DNA of 64,000 bases from Lacinutrix sp. Bg11-31 (GTDB taxonomy: Bacteria > Bacteroidota > Bacteroidia > Flavobacteriales > Flavobacteriaceae): NCBI RefSeq assembly GCF_002831665.1, contig NZ_CP025118.1, positions 2,294,001 through 2,358,000 on the forward strand. The letters are read 5' to 3'. How positions within the stretch are numbered: the stretch's first letter is position 1; every line of letters starts with the position of its first letter. A program made the translations under genes and the position numbers. The notes under the pieces were generated by a model. That model was not told where the DNA came from, did no database searches, and saw only the letters and a list, made by a program, of their open reading frames with translations. Below are positions 8,880-17,645 of the stretch, in pieces.

Positions 8880-10490
8880 ATGAGTAATAAAATAAACCAT
8901 AGCATGTCTCTTGCAAAACCAGATGCACAAGACATTTCAACAAAACAAAAAATAGCACTAGCTACTGGATTAGTAGGATTATTAATACTAGTCTTAGCCT
9001 TTTTTAATATCGATTTCCCAAATAGAGCAGTTTTTCTAGCTTTATCACTAGGCTTAATTACTGTTGGAACTGTTGTGTATTCTAGAGATGCATATTTAAC
9101 AAAATTAGAAGGAATAAAAAACGATGGCGTATGGTTTAAATCTATCTCATCTCGTGGTGTTATTGGTTGGGCATTAGGTGTTGTTTTAACTGCTTTTTAT
9201 ATCGTACTTTATTTCTATCCGCAATTTTTAGGCTTAGGAGCAAATGGATCTGCAAATACTGGCTTAATAGCTTTATTCGATCCTTTAAGCAACTTATTAA
9301 GTGGCAGAAATGCAAGTCAATGGTTTGTTTATGGTACACTTTACACAATAGCAATTGCCGTTTTTGGTTATAAATTTATATTAAAATACCGCCACAATAA
9401 ATACCAACAATTACGTACTGTCTCAGTTATCTTTTTTCAATTAGGTTTTGCTTATTTGATTCCAGAATTTATGTATGTAATGAATAGCGACCTACCTTAT
9501 TACGACTTAAAAAGTGTCTGGCCTCTAAACTATTATCTTTTTCAAGATTACCACTTGAACCAATTTCTTGGCGCAGGAAATATTGGGATTGCCTTAATAA
9601 TTTTTGGTATCGTTTCTACATTAGTTATCACTCCTATTTTAACTTACAAGTATGGAAAACGTTGGTATTGTTCTTGGGTTTGTGGTTGTGGTGGTTTAGC
9701 CGAAACTGCTGGAGATTCTTTTAGACAATTATCTTCTAAAAAAATGTCTGCTTGGAAATTAGAACGTTGGTTAATTCATACTGTATTGGTTTTTTCTGTT
9801 ATAATGACGGTTGCAGTTGTAAGCTCTTTCTTAAAAGGCAGCTGGCAAGATGGCGTATTTGTAGAAGGTAATTATTGGTTAAGCAACGAAGGCTTTTTAA
9901 TAGCTATTGGAGTGCTTTTAACCATTGTATTTGTAGGAGTCATGGTTTTTAAAAGAAATGAATTAGGTAAAGATGCACGTTATGGTGCCATTGGATATGC
10001 AATTGTAATTCTTTCTTTATTCGCCATTTATTTTACAGGAACAAATGAAGAAATCTTTTTTATAAAATCTAGCACACTTAAAACTGCTTATGGTTTTTAT
10101 ATTGGTTCAATTTTTTCTGGTGTTATTGGTACAGGTTTTTACCCAATATTAGGAAATAGATCTTGGTGTCGTTTTGGCTGCCCAATGGCTGCAATTCTAG
10201 GATTCCAACAACGTTTATTTTCAAGATTCAGAATTACAACAAACGGAGGACAATGTATCTCATGTGGTAATTGTTCTAATAGCTGCGAAATGGGAATCGA
10301 TGTTCGTGCTTACGCTCAAAAAGGAGAAAACATTGTGCGCTCAAGTTGTGTTGGTTGTGGTGTTTGTAGCGCTGTTTGCCCAAGAGGTGTATTAAAATTA
10401 GAGAACGATAGTATGGATGGAAGAATAAATCCGACTGAAGTATTACTAGGAAACGATGTAGACTTAATGGATTTATTAAATAAGAATTAA
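8880..10490 (+). CDS. NapH/CcoG-like membrane polyferredoxin (4Fe-4S)
   Basis: A 536-residue protein with about eight to ten hydrophobic segments. Cys-rich loops occur at YCSWVCGCGG (about 262-271) and WCRFGCPM (about 430). Two ferredoxin-type clusters follow: CISCGNCSNSC then CVGCGVCSAVCPRG (about 460-505). The arrangement resembles NapH/RdxA-type electron carriers. It is probably the membrane partner of the upstream flavoprotein. No catalytic reductase for nitrate, nitrite or another substrate is encoded nearby, so its role cannot be stated. The gene order continues 35 bases later with a MORN-like protein, possibly on the same transcript. Confidence 0.85.
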   Translation: MSNKINHSMSLAKPDAQDISTKQKIALATGLVGLLILVLAFFNIDFPNRAVFLALSLGLITVGTVVYSRDAYLTKLEGIKNDGVWFKSISSRGVIGWALGVVLTAFYIVLYFYPQFLGLGANGSANTGLIALFDPLSNLLSGRNASQWFVYGTLYTIAIAVFGYKFILKYRHNKYQQLRTVSVIFFQLGFAYLIPEFMYVMNSDLPYYDLKSVWPLNYYLFQDYHLNQFLGAGNIGIALIIFGIVSTLVITPILTYKYGKRWYCSWVCGCGGLAETAGDSFRQLSSKKMSAWKLERWLIHTVLVFSVIMTVAVVSSFLKGSWQDGVFVEGNYWLSNEGFLIAIGVLLTIVFVGVMVFKRNELGKDARYGAIGYAIVILSLFAIYFTGTNEEIFFIKSSTLKTAYGFYIGSIFSGVIGTGFYPILGNRSWCRFGCPMAAILGFQQRLFSRFRITTNGGQCISCGNCSNSCEMGIDVRAYAQKGENIVRSSCVGCGVCSAVCPRGVLKLENDSMDGRINPTEVLLGNDVDLMDLLNKN

Positions 10491-10525
10491 GTTTCAATAT
10501 TTACGCAATCAGCTTTTAGCTTAAA

Positions 10526-11434
10526 ATGAAAAACACACTACTCATATTAGTACTACTTATAAGTTTTAACGCTTTCGCGGAAAAAACCTACTCGAAAACC
10601 TACTATAGTAATGGTACTTTAAAAGCCGAAGGCTGGATAGAAAACAAACTTAAAACAGACTATTGGAAATTTTATCATCAAAACGGAAACTTAGAAAAAG
10701 CAGGTGAATTTAATAATAATTTACACACTGGTTTTTGGAAATTTTATCACCACAATAGTAATCTAGAAGCAGAAGGTCATTTTTTAAATAGTAAACGCTC
10801 AGGATTTTGGGCTTACTTTTTTGAAGATAAAACAATAAACAAAGTCGGTAATTTTGAAAACGGAAAAGAAACAGGTTTTTGGAAAGAATACTTTACCAAC
10901 GGAAACATTATGCGAGAAGGCATTTATAGTAACGGCTTTTTTATTGGCTACTGGAAATTCTATCACTTTAGTGGTAAACTAAAAAAAGAAGGTAACTTTG
11001 CAAACGGAAAACCTATAGAATACTGGAAAAATTATTATAATAATGGCAATATAAAATCTGAAGGCCTTTTTATAAATGGACAACAAGATGGTTTTTGGTC
11101 TTATTATTTCGATAACGGAAAACAAGAAAAAACTGGTTTTTACAAATCAGGATTAGAAACCAAGTATTGGACATTTTACAAAAACAATGGCACTAAAGAA
11201 AAAGAAGGGCATTTTGTAAATGGTAAAAAAGTAGATTGGTGGTTGTTTTACAATAACATGAATAAAGTAAATCGTAAATGTCAATTAAAAAACAATCAAA
11301 AAAATGGTTACTGCTTAATGTATAAGAACGAAAAGCTAGTTTCTGCGAGTAAATTTTCCGAAGGAAAAAAAATTAAAACGTGGACAGATTTAGCCGCTTT
11401 TAAGAAAGAGAATAAATTAAGTGATCTTAAATAA
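10526..11434 (+). CDS. Secreted MORN/YwqK-like repeat protein
   Basis: A 302-residue protein with a signal peptide (FNAFAE, about residue 19). About ten tandem 24-residue repeats follow, of the form Y..NG.....G.F.NG...G(F/Y)WK(F/Y). Automated pipelines often call these toxin-antitoxin YwqK antitoxins, but nothing here suggests a toxin. MORN-type repeats usually bind lipids or proteins. The stop is directly followed by the ATG of a glycosyltransferase, so it probably belongs to the glycan operon. The last two repeats are degenerate. The CGCTTTCGCG palindrome lies at the signal-peptide cleavage region. Confidence 0.8.
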   Translation: MKNTLLILVLLISFNAFAEKTYSKTYYSNGTLKAEGWIENKLKTDYWKFYHQNGNLEKAGEFNNNLHTGFWKFYHHNSNLEAEGHFLNSKRSGFWAYFFEDKTINKVGNFENGKETGFWKEYFTNGNIMREGIYSNGFFIGYWKFYHFSGKLKKEGNFANGKPIEYWKNYYNNGNIKSEGLFINGQQDGFWSYYFDNGKQEKTGFYKSGLETKYWTFYKNNGTKEKEGHFVNGKKVDWWLFYNNMNKVNRKCQLKNNQKNGYCLMYKNEKLVSASKFSEGKKIKTWTDLAAFKKENKLSDLK

Positions 11435-12127
11435 ATGCCCAAAATAAAAGTTATTATCCCTGCTTATAACGAGCAAGACTCCATCGCGAATGTTGTTAGA
11501 GACATTCCAAAAAATGTCGAAGAAATTATTGTTGTAAACAATAATTCTACAGACGACACAGTTAAAAACGCCACAAAAGCAGGAGCAACTGTACTTACCG
11601 AAAACAATAAAGGCTATGGCTACGCTTGTTTAAAAGGCATGGAATACATTGCTAAACTTAACGAAAAACCAGATATTATTGTTTTCCTTGATGGTGATTA
11701 TAGCGATTATCCCGAAGAATTAACAAAACTCACAGCACCAATAATTAATGATGACATCGATTTTGTAATTGGATCGAGAATTAAACGACTTAGAGAAGGT
11801 GGCTCAATGACACCGCAACAAGTTTTTGGTAATTGGCTAGCTACCTTTTTAATGAAACTGTTTTTTGGAGCTAAATTTACAGATTTAGGACCATTTAGAG
11901 CCATTAAATACAATAAGTTAGTGGGCTTAAACATGCTAGACAAAACTTACGGTTGGACAGTAGAAATGCAACTTAAAGCCTTAAAACAGAAGCTAACATA
12001 CATAGAAGTACCAGTAAAATACAAGCAAAGAATAGGCGTTTCTAAAGTCTCAGGAACTGTAAAAGGTACTATATTTGCAGGTTTTAAGATATTAGGATGG
12101 ATTTTTAAATACAGTTTTAAAAAGTGA
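11435..12127 (+). CDS. Family 2 glycosyltransferase, polyprenyl-phosphate sugar synthase type
   Basis: A 230-residue GT-A enzyme with VIPAYNEQDSI (residues 6-16), VVNNNSTDDT, and the metal-binding FLDGDYSDYP near residue 90. The C-terminal YGWTVEMQLKA and VKYKQRIGVSKVSG segments are typical of dolichyl-phosphate-mannose-synthase-like enzymes. Such enzymes move a sugar from a nucleotide donor to a polyprenyl phosphate on the cytoplasmic face. The last segment is hydrophobic. The start abuts the stop of the MORN-like gene, and the stop overlaps the following GTG start. A GT-C membrane transferase at 13766 could use its product. Confidence 0.9.
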   Translation: MPKIKVIIPAYNEQDSIANVVRDIPKNVEEIIVVNNNSTDDTVKNATKAGATVLTENNKGYGYACLKGMEYIAKLNEKPDIIVFLDGDYSDYPEELTKLTAPIINDDIDFVIGSRIKRLREGGSMTPQQVFGNWLATFLMKLFFGAKFTDLGPFRAIKYNKLVGLNMLDKTYGWTVEMQLKALKQKLTYIEVPVKYKQRIGVSKVSGTVKGTIFAGFKILGWIFKYSFKK

Positions 12128-13617
12128 TTTATTTAAATTTAGTTATTATTATTATTTATTCTATAGCATTGCTGCTCATATTCATGTATGCATTAGCTCA
12201 GTTAAATCTGCTATTCAATTATCTCTCTGCTCAGAAAAAGAAAGTAAAAACACCTTTTTTAGATTTTAACAATCCAGACAAAGTGCCTTACGTAACCATA
12301 CAACTACCAGTTTTTAACGAGGAGTATGTAATGGAGCGTTTACTTGAAAATATTGCGCTTATGGATTACCCAAAAGGCAAATTAGAGATTCAAGTTTTAG
12401 ACGATTCTACAGATAATACTGTAAAAACCACATCTACACAAATAGAAGCATTAAAAAAACAAGGTTTAGATATTGTTCATATTTGCAGAACTAATCGCGA
12501 AGGCTTTAAAGCAGGTGCTTTAAAAGAAGGCTTAGAAATTGCCAAAGGTGAATTTATCGCCATTTTCGATGCCGATTTCCTACCTAAAAAAGATTGGCTA
12601 AAAAAGACCATCCCACATTTTGTAGATAGAAATATTGGTGTTGTACAAACACGTTGGGGACACATAAATAGAAACTATTCTACCTTAACAAAAATACAAG
12701 CCTTTGCTTTAGATGCTCATTTTACACTAGAGCAAGTAGGCAGAAACTCTAAAGGTCATTTTATTAATTTTAATGGTACTGCTGGTGTTTGGCGTAAGCA
12801 ATGCATTATAGATGCAGGAAATTGGGAAGGCGATACATTAACCGAAGATTTAGATTTAAGTTACAGAGCACAACTTAAAAACTGGAAATTCGAGTATCTT
12901 GAAGATGTTATAACTCCTGCCGAATTACCAGTAGTTATTAGTGCAGCACGTTCTCAACAATTTCGTTGGAATAAAGGTGGTGCAGAAAATTTTAGAAAAA
13001 TGATGTGGAGAGTCTTAAAAAGCAAAAATATCTCCTCTAAAACAAAACTACACGGTTTACTGCATTTACTTAATAGTACGATGTTTCTAAACGTGCTTAT
13101 TGTAGGTGTTTTAAGTATTCCAATGCTGTACATTAAAAATGAATATGCACACTTAAAACCATACTTTTATGTTATGAGTTTCTTTGTGGTAAGCACCATT
13201 ATTTTCTTTGTTTGCTATTGGCACATGTATAAGCGCTCTTATGGTGGAGGTTTTAAAAACTTCATACAATATATTGGTATGTTTTTTACATTTTTCTCTA
13301 TTGCAATGGGCTTTAGTTTACATAACTCTATAGCAGTAATAGAAGGCCACATAGGAAAAAGAAGCGAATTTGTACGTACACCAAAATTTAATATTAATAG
13401 TATTAAAGACAGTTGGAAAGGCAACAAGTATCTAAAAAAGAACGTCTCTGTAAATGTTATTTTCGAAGGCTTATTAATGCTTTATTTCGCATTTGGAATG
13501 TACAGTGCTTTTGTAGTTGGCGATCAAGGTGGTGATTTTGGTTTATTCCCTTTTCATCTTATGCTTTTTATTGGTTTTGGTTTTGTGTTTTTTAAATCAT
13601 TAACCTCTAAAGCTTAA
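12124..13617 (+). CDS. Processive-type family 2 glycosyltransferase, membrane-bound
   Basis: A 497-residue protein with an N-terminal membrane helix. The catalytic GT2 domain has VLDDSTD, FDADF, TEDLDLSYR and the QQFRW motif (Q-x-x-R-W) typical of cellulose-synthase, hyaluronan-synthase or glucosylceramide-synthase relatives. Four or five C-terminal helices follow. The start is a GTG whose last two bases begin the TGA stop of the preceding gene (GTGA overlap), so the two genes are translationally coupled. The product is likely a membrane beta-glycan or glycolipid. No c-di-GMP PilZ domain is present. Confidence 0.9.
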   Translation: MIYLNLVIIIIYSIALLLIFMYALAQLNLLFNYLSAQKKKVKTPFLDFNNPDKVPYVTIQLPVFNEEYVMERLLENIALMDYPKGKLEIQVLDDSTDNTVKTTSTQIEALKKQGLDIVHICRTNREGFKAGALKEGLEIAKGEFIAIFDADFLPKKDWLKKTIPHFVDRNIGVVQTRWGHINRNYSTLTKIQAFALDAHFTLEQVGRNSKGHFINFNGTAGVWRKQCIIDAGNWEGDTLTEDLDLSYRAQLKNWKFEYLEDVITPAELPVVISAARSQQFRWNKGGAENFRKMMWRVLKSKNISSKTKLHGLLHLLNSTMFLNVLIVGVLSIPMLYIKNEYAHLKPYFYVMSFFVVSTIIFFVCYWHMYKRSYGGGFKNFIQYIGMFFTFFSIAMGFSLHNSIAVIEGHIGKRSEFVRTPKFNINSIKDSWKGNKYLKKNVSVNVIFEGLLMLYFAFGMYSAFVVGDQGGDFGLFPFHLMLFIGFGFVFFKSLTSKA

Positions 13618-13626
13618 TTTTTTTTT

Positions 13627-13720
13627 GGGCGTTTACAGACAAAAAAGTCTGCACCACGCTTTCCGCTATATCTTTTTTGCTTTTATTGGCAAAAAAGGAT
13701 GCCGCATCAATCGTTAACGC
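13627..13720 (+). repeat. Dispersed flavobacterial hairpin element, copy 1
   Basis: A 94-base intergenic element with ends GGGCGTT and TTAACGC, an internal hairpin CAGAC-aaaaaa-GTCTG, the core CGCTATATCTTTTTTGC and the arm GCAAAAAAGGATGCCGC. Related copies lie at 39770-39938 and, inverted, at 53285-53380. The first hairpin differs in sequence among copies but always pairs. Confidence 0.8.
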
Positions 13721-13765
13721 TGGCTACCAATGTTCAGCTCTTAAATTAAAAACGTAGCTTTAACC

Positions 13766-15193
13766 GTGTTTAATTCAATTCTATTTAAAACAAAAAAACT
13801 ACCGCTATTATTAGTCTTAATAAGCGCAGTGCTTTATAGTGTTTTTGCTTATAATTTAGAACGCACAGCACATCTTAAACTCATTGTATTATACGCTGCT
13901 GTATTCTTTATATTTTATAAACTTGTACAGCAAAACAAACATAATTTTAAGTTTTTAGCACTTACAGCTTTTATATTTAGAGCTATTTTTATACTAGCAA
14001 TTCCTAATCTTTCTCAAGACTTTTATAGATTTATTTGGGATGGACGCATTATTCTTGAAGGCCTCAACCCTTATCTCTATACACCAGAATTATTTATAAC
14101 AAATAATCAATTTCCAGTTTCCCAAGCAGAAGAGTTGTATACAGGAATGGGAACATTAAACGGAAGCCATTACACTAACTATCCACCAATAAACCAGTTG
14201 TGCTTTATTATAGCTGGTGTTTTTGCAAATAAAAGCATTGTAGGTGCTGCTATGGTTTTAAGACTACTAATTATCGCTGCCGATTTTGGAACACTATACT
14301 TTGGAAAAAAACTATTAGAAAAACTTAACCTTCCGGTTCATAATATTTTCTGGTTTATACTTAATCCGTTTATAATAATTGAACTTACAGGAAACTTGCA
14401 TTTCGAAGGCGTTATGATCTTTTTTCTTGTCTGGAGTTTATACTTACTGCATTGCAATAAATGGAAATGGGCAGCAGTTGTTTTTGCCTTATCAATTACA
14501 ACTAAGCTAGTTCCGCTTATGTTTTTACCATTGTTTTTTTGGTGGTTTTCGAAACGAAACACAGCAACAAACCAAACAGAATTACTTCTTAATAATACCG
14601 AAAACAAAAAACGAATCCCTGCCTTCGCAGGAATGACAAGGCTCATTAGTTTTTACTCCATTATAATACTTACAACACTACTTCTTTTTGCTCCATTTTT
14701 CTCAACTCAATTTATAGACAACTATTCCAAAACCGTTGGTTTATGGTTTGGTAATTTCGAGTTTAATGCAAGTATTTATTACATAGCTAGAGAAATTGGC
14801 TATTGGTTTAGAGGTTATAACGAGATAGCCATTATAGGCAAAGCACTTCCTGTTATTACAGTTTTATACATTCTGTTTTTATCTTTTTTTAGAAAAAAAA
14901 CAGACACAAAAAAACTAATTATAGCAATGCTTTTTAGTTTTACTATTTACTTATTTTTAAGTACAACTGTACATCCTTGGTATATTGCAACCATTCTAAT
15001 TTTAAGCGTGTTTACCAATTACAAGTTTCCTCTAGTATGGAGTTTTATTGTTATTATTAGCTATCTAGCCTATGCTAACGCAGACAACACAGAGAACCTA
15101 TGGATTATTGGTTTAGAATATTTGGTAGTTTTTAGCGTCTTTATTTGGGAAGTTTTTATAACAAAAAAAAGACTACCAAAAGGCAGTCTTTAA
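13766..15193 (+). CDS. GT87/PMT-like multi-pass membrane glycosyltransferase
   Basis: A 475-residue membrane protein with about ten to twelve hydrophobic segments, of the GT-C type. The first luminal loop carries DFYRFIWDGRIILEG (acidic residues near 90-100), and LNPYLYTP and NYPPINQ follow; these are typical of GT87 or mannosyltransferase relatives that use polyprenyl-phosphate sugars. The start is GTG; no ATG lies near. It follows two GT2 genes after a repeat element. Residues 284-292 (IPAFAGMTR) are encoded by a REP-like palindrome, an apparent in-frame insertion in a cytoplasmic or periplasmic loop. The 3' end overlaps a terminator hairpin. Confidence 0.8.
   Translation: MFNSILFKTKKLPLLLVLISAVLYSVFAYNLERTAHLKLIVLYAAVFFIFYKLVQQNKHNFKFLALTAFIFRAIFILAIPNLSQDFYRFIWDGRIILEGLNPYLYTPELFITNNQFPVSQAEELYTGMGTLNGSHYTNYPPINQLCFIIAGVFANKSIVGAAMVLRLLIIAADFGTLYFGKKLLEKLNLPVHNIFWFILNPFIIIELTGNLHFEGVMIFFLVWSLYLLHCNKWKWAAVVFALSITTKLVPLMFLPLFFWWFSKRNTATNQTELLLNNTENKKRIPAFAGMTRLISFYSIIILTTLLLFAPFFSTQFIDNYSKTVGLWFGNFEFNASIYYIAREIGYWFRGYNEIAIIGKALPVITVLYILFLSFFRKKTDTKKLIIAMLFSFTIYLFLSTTVHPWYIATILILSVFTNYKFPLVWSFIVIISYLAYANADNTENLWIIGLEYLVVFSVFIWEVFITKKRLPKGSL
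14614..14637 (+). repeat. REP-like palindrome inside a coding sequence
   Basis: The unit CCTGCCTTCGCAGGAATGAC matches one arm of the repeat at 2487-2560. It is read in frame as PAFAGMT within the GT87-like gene, keeping the frame open on both sides. Confidence 0.85.
15162..15193. terminator. Bidirectional terminator overlapping the gene end
   Basis: AAAGACT (15168-15174) pairs with AGTCTTT (15185-15191) around a short loop with further C-G pairs. An A-run lies on the left and a T-rich run on the right. It overlaps the last codons of the GT87-like gene and would also end minus-strand transcription from 15223-15588. Confidence 0.75.
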
Positions 15194-15222
15194 TTTAGTT
15201 TAAGATTTAAAAGCTACTATTT

Positions 15223-15588
15223 TTATATTTGTTCTAATTTTGTAATTGTTAGAATTTCAGTTTCACTTTCAAAACCATCTTCATCCTCTTCTGTTTCAAT
15301 TACAACTGTATAAGTTACTTTCATACTTGTGCCAACTAATGCTTCAGATTTTAAATCGAAAGCTTCTAAAACATCATCATTAACATTTTGAAACGTTATT
15401 GTACTTTCATCTTCATCATCATTAGTAAAAATAAAATTATATCCGTAATCTTCAGCACCATCGAAAATAGTTGAGATTGTTTTCTCTTCTTGATTTATTG
15501 AAGCGGTTTTTGTTTCACTTTTAAAGCTTGATATTGTTAACATAAAAACACTTACTAGTACTATTTGTATTATATTTTTTGACTTCAT
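15223..15588 (-). CDS. Small acidic secreted protein, unknown function
   Basis: A 121-residue protein with an N-terminal signal peptide (hydrophobic residues 6-22). The mature part is rich in Asp, Glu and Thr, for example FTNDDEDEST and ETEEDEDGFESETE. No known domain was recognised. The composition suggests a secreted calcium-binding or highly charged protein. It stands alone between a shared terminator and a 145-base AT-rich gap. Confidence 0.6.
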   Translation of the reverse strand: MKSKNIIQIVLVSVFMLTISSFKSETKTASINQEEKTISTIFDGAEDYGYNFIFTNDDEDESTITFQNVNDDVLEAFDLKSEALVGTSMKVTYTVVIETEEDEDGFESETEILTITKLEQI

Positions 15589-15733
15589 TTTGAATAGTTT
15601 TATTGTTATTTAAAAATCTTTGAAAACTATATTTTACTCTAAGTAAAATAAGGTAATCTCTTGTCCAAAATAGTAGTTATTATATGCTCGCTTTTTATCG
15701 TTTTAATGTTATTAAAATAATTCTATTTTCTTT

Positions 15734-16051
15734 TTAAAAGTCGTCATCGCTATCTTCCATTTCTGGATCTTGCACTGCTTCTGGATCATTATCATCGAAG
15801 TCTTCGTAATCGTCTTCATCATAATTATCCATAGTTACTTCTAACTTCTCACTTACTTTTACCAAATATTTTGTGTCTTCGGTAATAAGTTCTACAGCTT
15901 CAATTAACTCATTTTTTGCGTTTCTAAAAGAGACTACATCGCGATCATCATAACCATCAGGAAATTTTTCGACTAACATTGCCAAAATTTCTGGAGTTAA
16001 TTTTTTAAAGTCCACTATAACTCTCTTTAAATGTTCGTGTCTGTTTTTCAT
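15734..16051 (-). CDS. Conserved-type small acidic hypothetical protein
   Basis: A 105-residue protein without signal peptide. Residues 1-70 look folded (HEHLKRVIVDFKKLTPEIL, a helix-rich start), and residues 75-105 are an almost pure Asp/Glu tail (DNYDEDDYEDFDDNDPE). The acidic tail suggests binding to a basic partner. It lies 58 bases downstream of the polyamine operon on the same strand, so it could be the last gene of that transcript. Function unknown. Confidence 0.6.
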   Translation of the reverse strand: MKNRHEHLKRVIVDFKKLTPEILAMLVEKFPDGYDDRDVVSFRNAKNELIEAVELITEDTKYLVKVSEKLEVTMDNYDEDDYEDFDDNDPEAVQDPEMEDSDDDF

Positions 16052-16109
16052 TACTTATTATTTTTAATTCCACTTTAGCGAAATCATCATCTTATTTTAT
16101 ATAAAAATA

Positions 16110-17645
16110 CTATTTACTATTATCAATTCTTACAACATTGTAAAAATCTTTTCGTCTATCCTTTAAGTTTTTAACTGCACCAAAAGAATGTAATTCTCTT
16201 AACAAACTTAAATCTACATCTGCAACTAAAATCATCTCTGTGTTTGTGGTTGCTTCGGCTTTAATTCCATTACTTGGAAACGAAAAATCGCATGGAGTAA
16301 ATACGGCAGATTGCGCATATTGGATGTCCATGTTATTTACATTTGGCAAGTTACCTACAGATCCTGCAATTGCAACGTAGCATTCGTTTTCTATTGCACG
16401 TGCTTGAGCGCACAAACGCACACGAGAATAACCATTTTGAGTATCTGTTAAAAACGGTACAAAAAGAATATCCATACCTTCATCTGCAAGTAAACGAGAT
16501 AGCTCTGGAAACTCAGAATCATAACAAATTAGTATGCCTATTTTTCCTGCATCGGTTTCAAACGTTTGCAATTTATTACCGCGTTGCATTCCCCAAACCT
16601 TAGCTTCGTCTGGTGTAACGTGTATTTTTTCGTATCGCTCTAAACTCCCATCTCTTCTACATAAATAACCTACGTTAAATAACTTATCTTCTATTAATTC
16701 TGGCATACTACCAGTTATAATATTAATGTTATAAGAGATAGATAATTGTTGCATTTTCTCTACAATTACTTTAGTATACTTTGCTAATTCTCTAATAGCA
16801 TCTGGCTCATGTAAATGGTTGTATTTAGCCATAAGCGGTGCATTAAAGAATTCTGGAAATAGCGCGAAATCTGATCTATAAGCTGCTACACTATCTACAA
16901 AATACTCTACTTGCTGCATTAACTCTTCCAAGCTATTATAAGTACGCATTTGCCATTGTATTAAACCTAATCTAACAACAGTTTTAATTGTACTTGCTTT
17001 TTTACTTTTTTTAGTATAGTAGATATTATCCCACTCCATTAACACCGCATATTCATTTGATGCAGTATCTCCTTCTAAATAGCCTTTTAAAACACGTACA
17101 GGATGAAAATCGTTAGAAATTTGAAAGTTTAAAACTGGATCATGAATTTCTTTACGTTTTACTTTTTCTATATACTCTTTAGGTGTAAACTCTTTATGTT
17201 TGTGGTAGTTTGGCATTCTTCCACCAAAAACGATTCCCTTTAAATTTAAGTTTTCACAAATTTCTTTTCTATAATCATACAAGCGTCGTCCTAAACGCAA
17301 CCCTCTATATTCTGGTTTTATAAAAACATCAATACCGTAAAGCACATCTCCATCTGGATCGTGATTTTTAAACGAATCTCCTTTAATTATATCGGCATAA
17401 GTATGCTCATCATCAATCAAATCATAATCTACAACAAGGGACAAAGCGCAACCAGCTAATTTTCCGTCGATTTTAATAACCACTTGACCTTTTGGAAAAA
17501 TAGTAGTTAAACGCGCGATGTGATCTTTCTTCCAAAAAGAATCAAGAACACCACCGTAAGACTCAAGTGTTGCCGATTTTAATTCCTCAAAATCGTCCAC
17601 AGTTAAGTACTTTAATTCGATATTTTCTATTTTATGATCTTCCAT
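16110..17645 (-). CDS. GNAT acetyltransferase - carbon-nitrogen hydrolase fusion
   Basis: A 511-residue two-domain protein. Residues 10-150 form a GNAT N-acetyltransferase domain; the acetyl-CoA loop is near RGLRLGRRLYDY. Residues 225-505 form a nitrilase-superfamily amidase domain with the full triad: Glu265 (FPEFF), Lys340 (YEKIH) and Cys374 (LICYDSEFPE). The substrate is an amide or carbamoyl compound, not known. The gene directly abuts the deoxyhypusine-synthase-like gene and ends the polyamine operon, so a polyamine derivative such as N-carbamoylputrescine or an acetylated polyamine is a reasonable guess. Confidence 0.85.
   Translation of the reverse strand: MEDHKIENIELKYLTVDDFEELKSATLESYGGVLDSFWKKDHIARLTTIFPKGQVVIKIDGKLAGCALSLVVDYDLIDDEHTYADIIKGDSFKNHDPDGDVLYGIDVFIKPEYRGLRLGRRLYDYRKEICENLNLKGIVFGGRMPNYHKHKEFTPKEYIEKVKRKEIHDPVLNFQISNDFHPVRVLKGYLEGDTASNEYAVLMEWDNIYYTKKSKKASTIKTVVRLGLIQWQMRTYNSLEELMQQVEYFVDSVAAYRSDFALFPEFFNAPLMAKYNHLHEPDAIRELAKYTKVIVEKMQQLSISYNINIITGSMPELIEDKLFNVGYLCRRDGSLERYEKIHVTPDEAKVWGMQRGNKLQTFETDAGKIGILICYDSEFPELSRLLADEGMDILFVPFLTDTQNGYSRVRLCAQARAIENECYVAIAGSVGNLPNVNNMDIQYAQSAVFTPCDFSFPSNGIKAEATTNTEMILVADVDLSLLRELHSFGAVKNLKDRRKDFYNVVRIDNSK

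Noticed and set aside
10526..11434. YwqK-type antitoxin annotation for the repeat protein
   Set aside because: It has a signal peptide and MORN-like repeats, and no toxin gene is adjacent; the neighbours are glycosyltransferases.
14611..14646. Frameshift or pseudogene in the GT87-type gene at the palindrome
   Set aside because: The reading frame stays open through the palindrome and both flanks keep membrane-protein composition.
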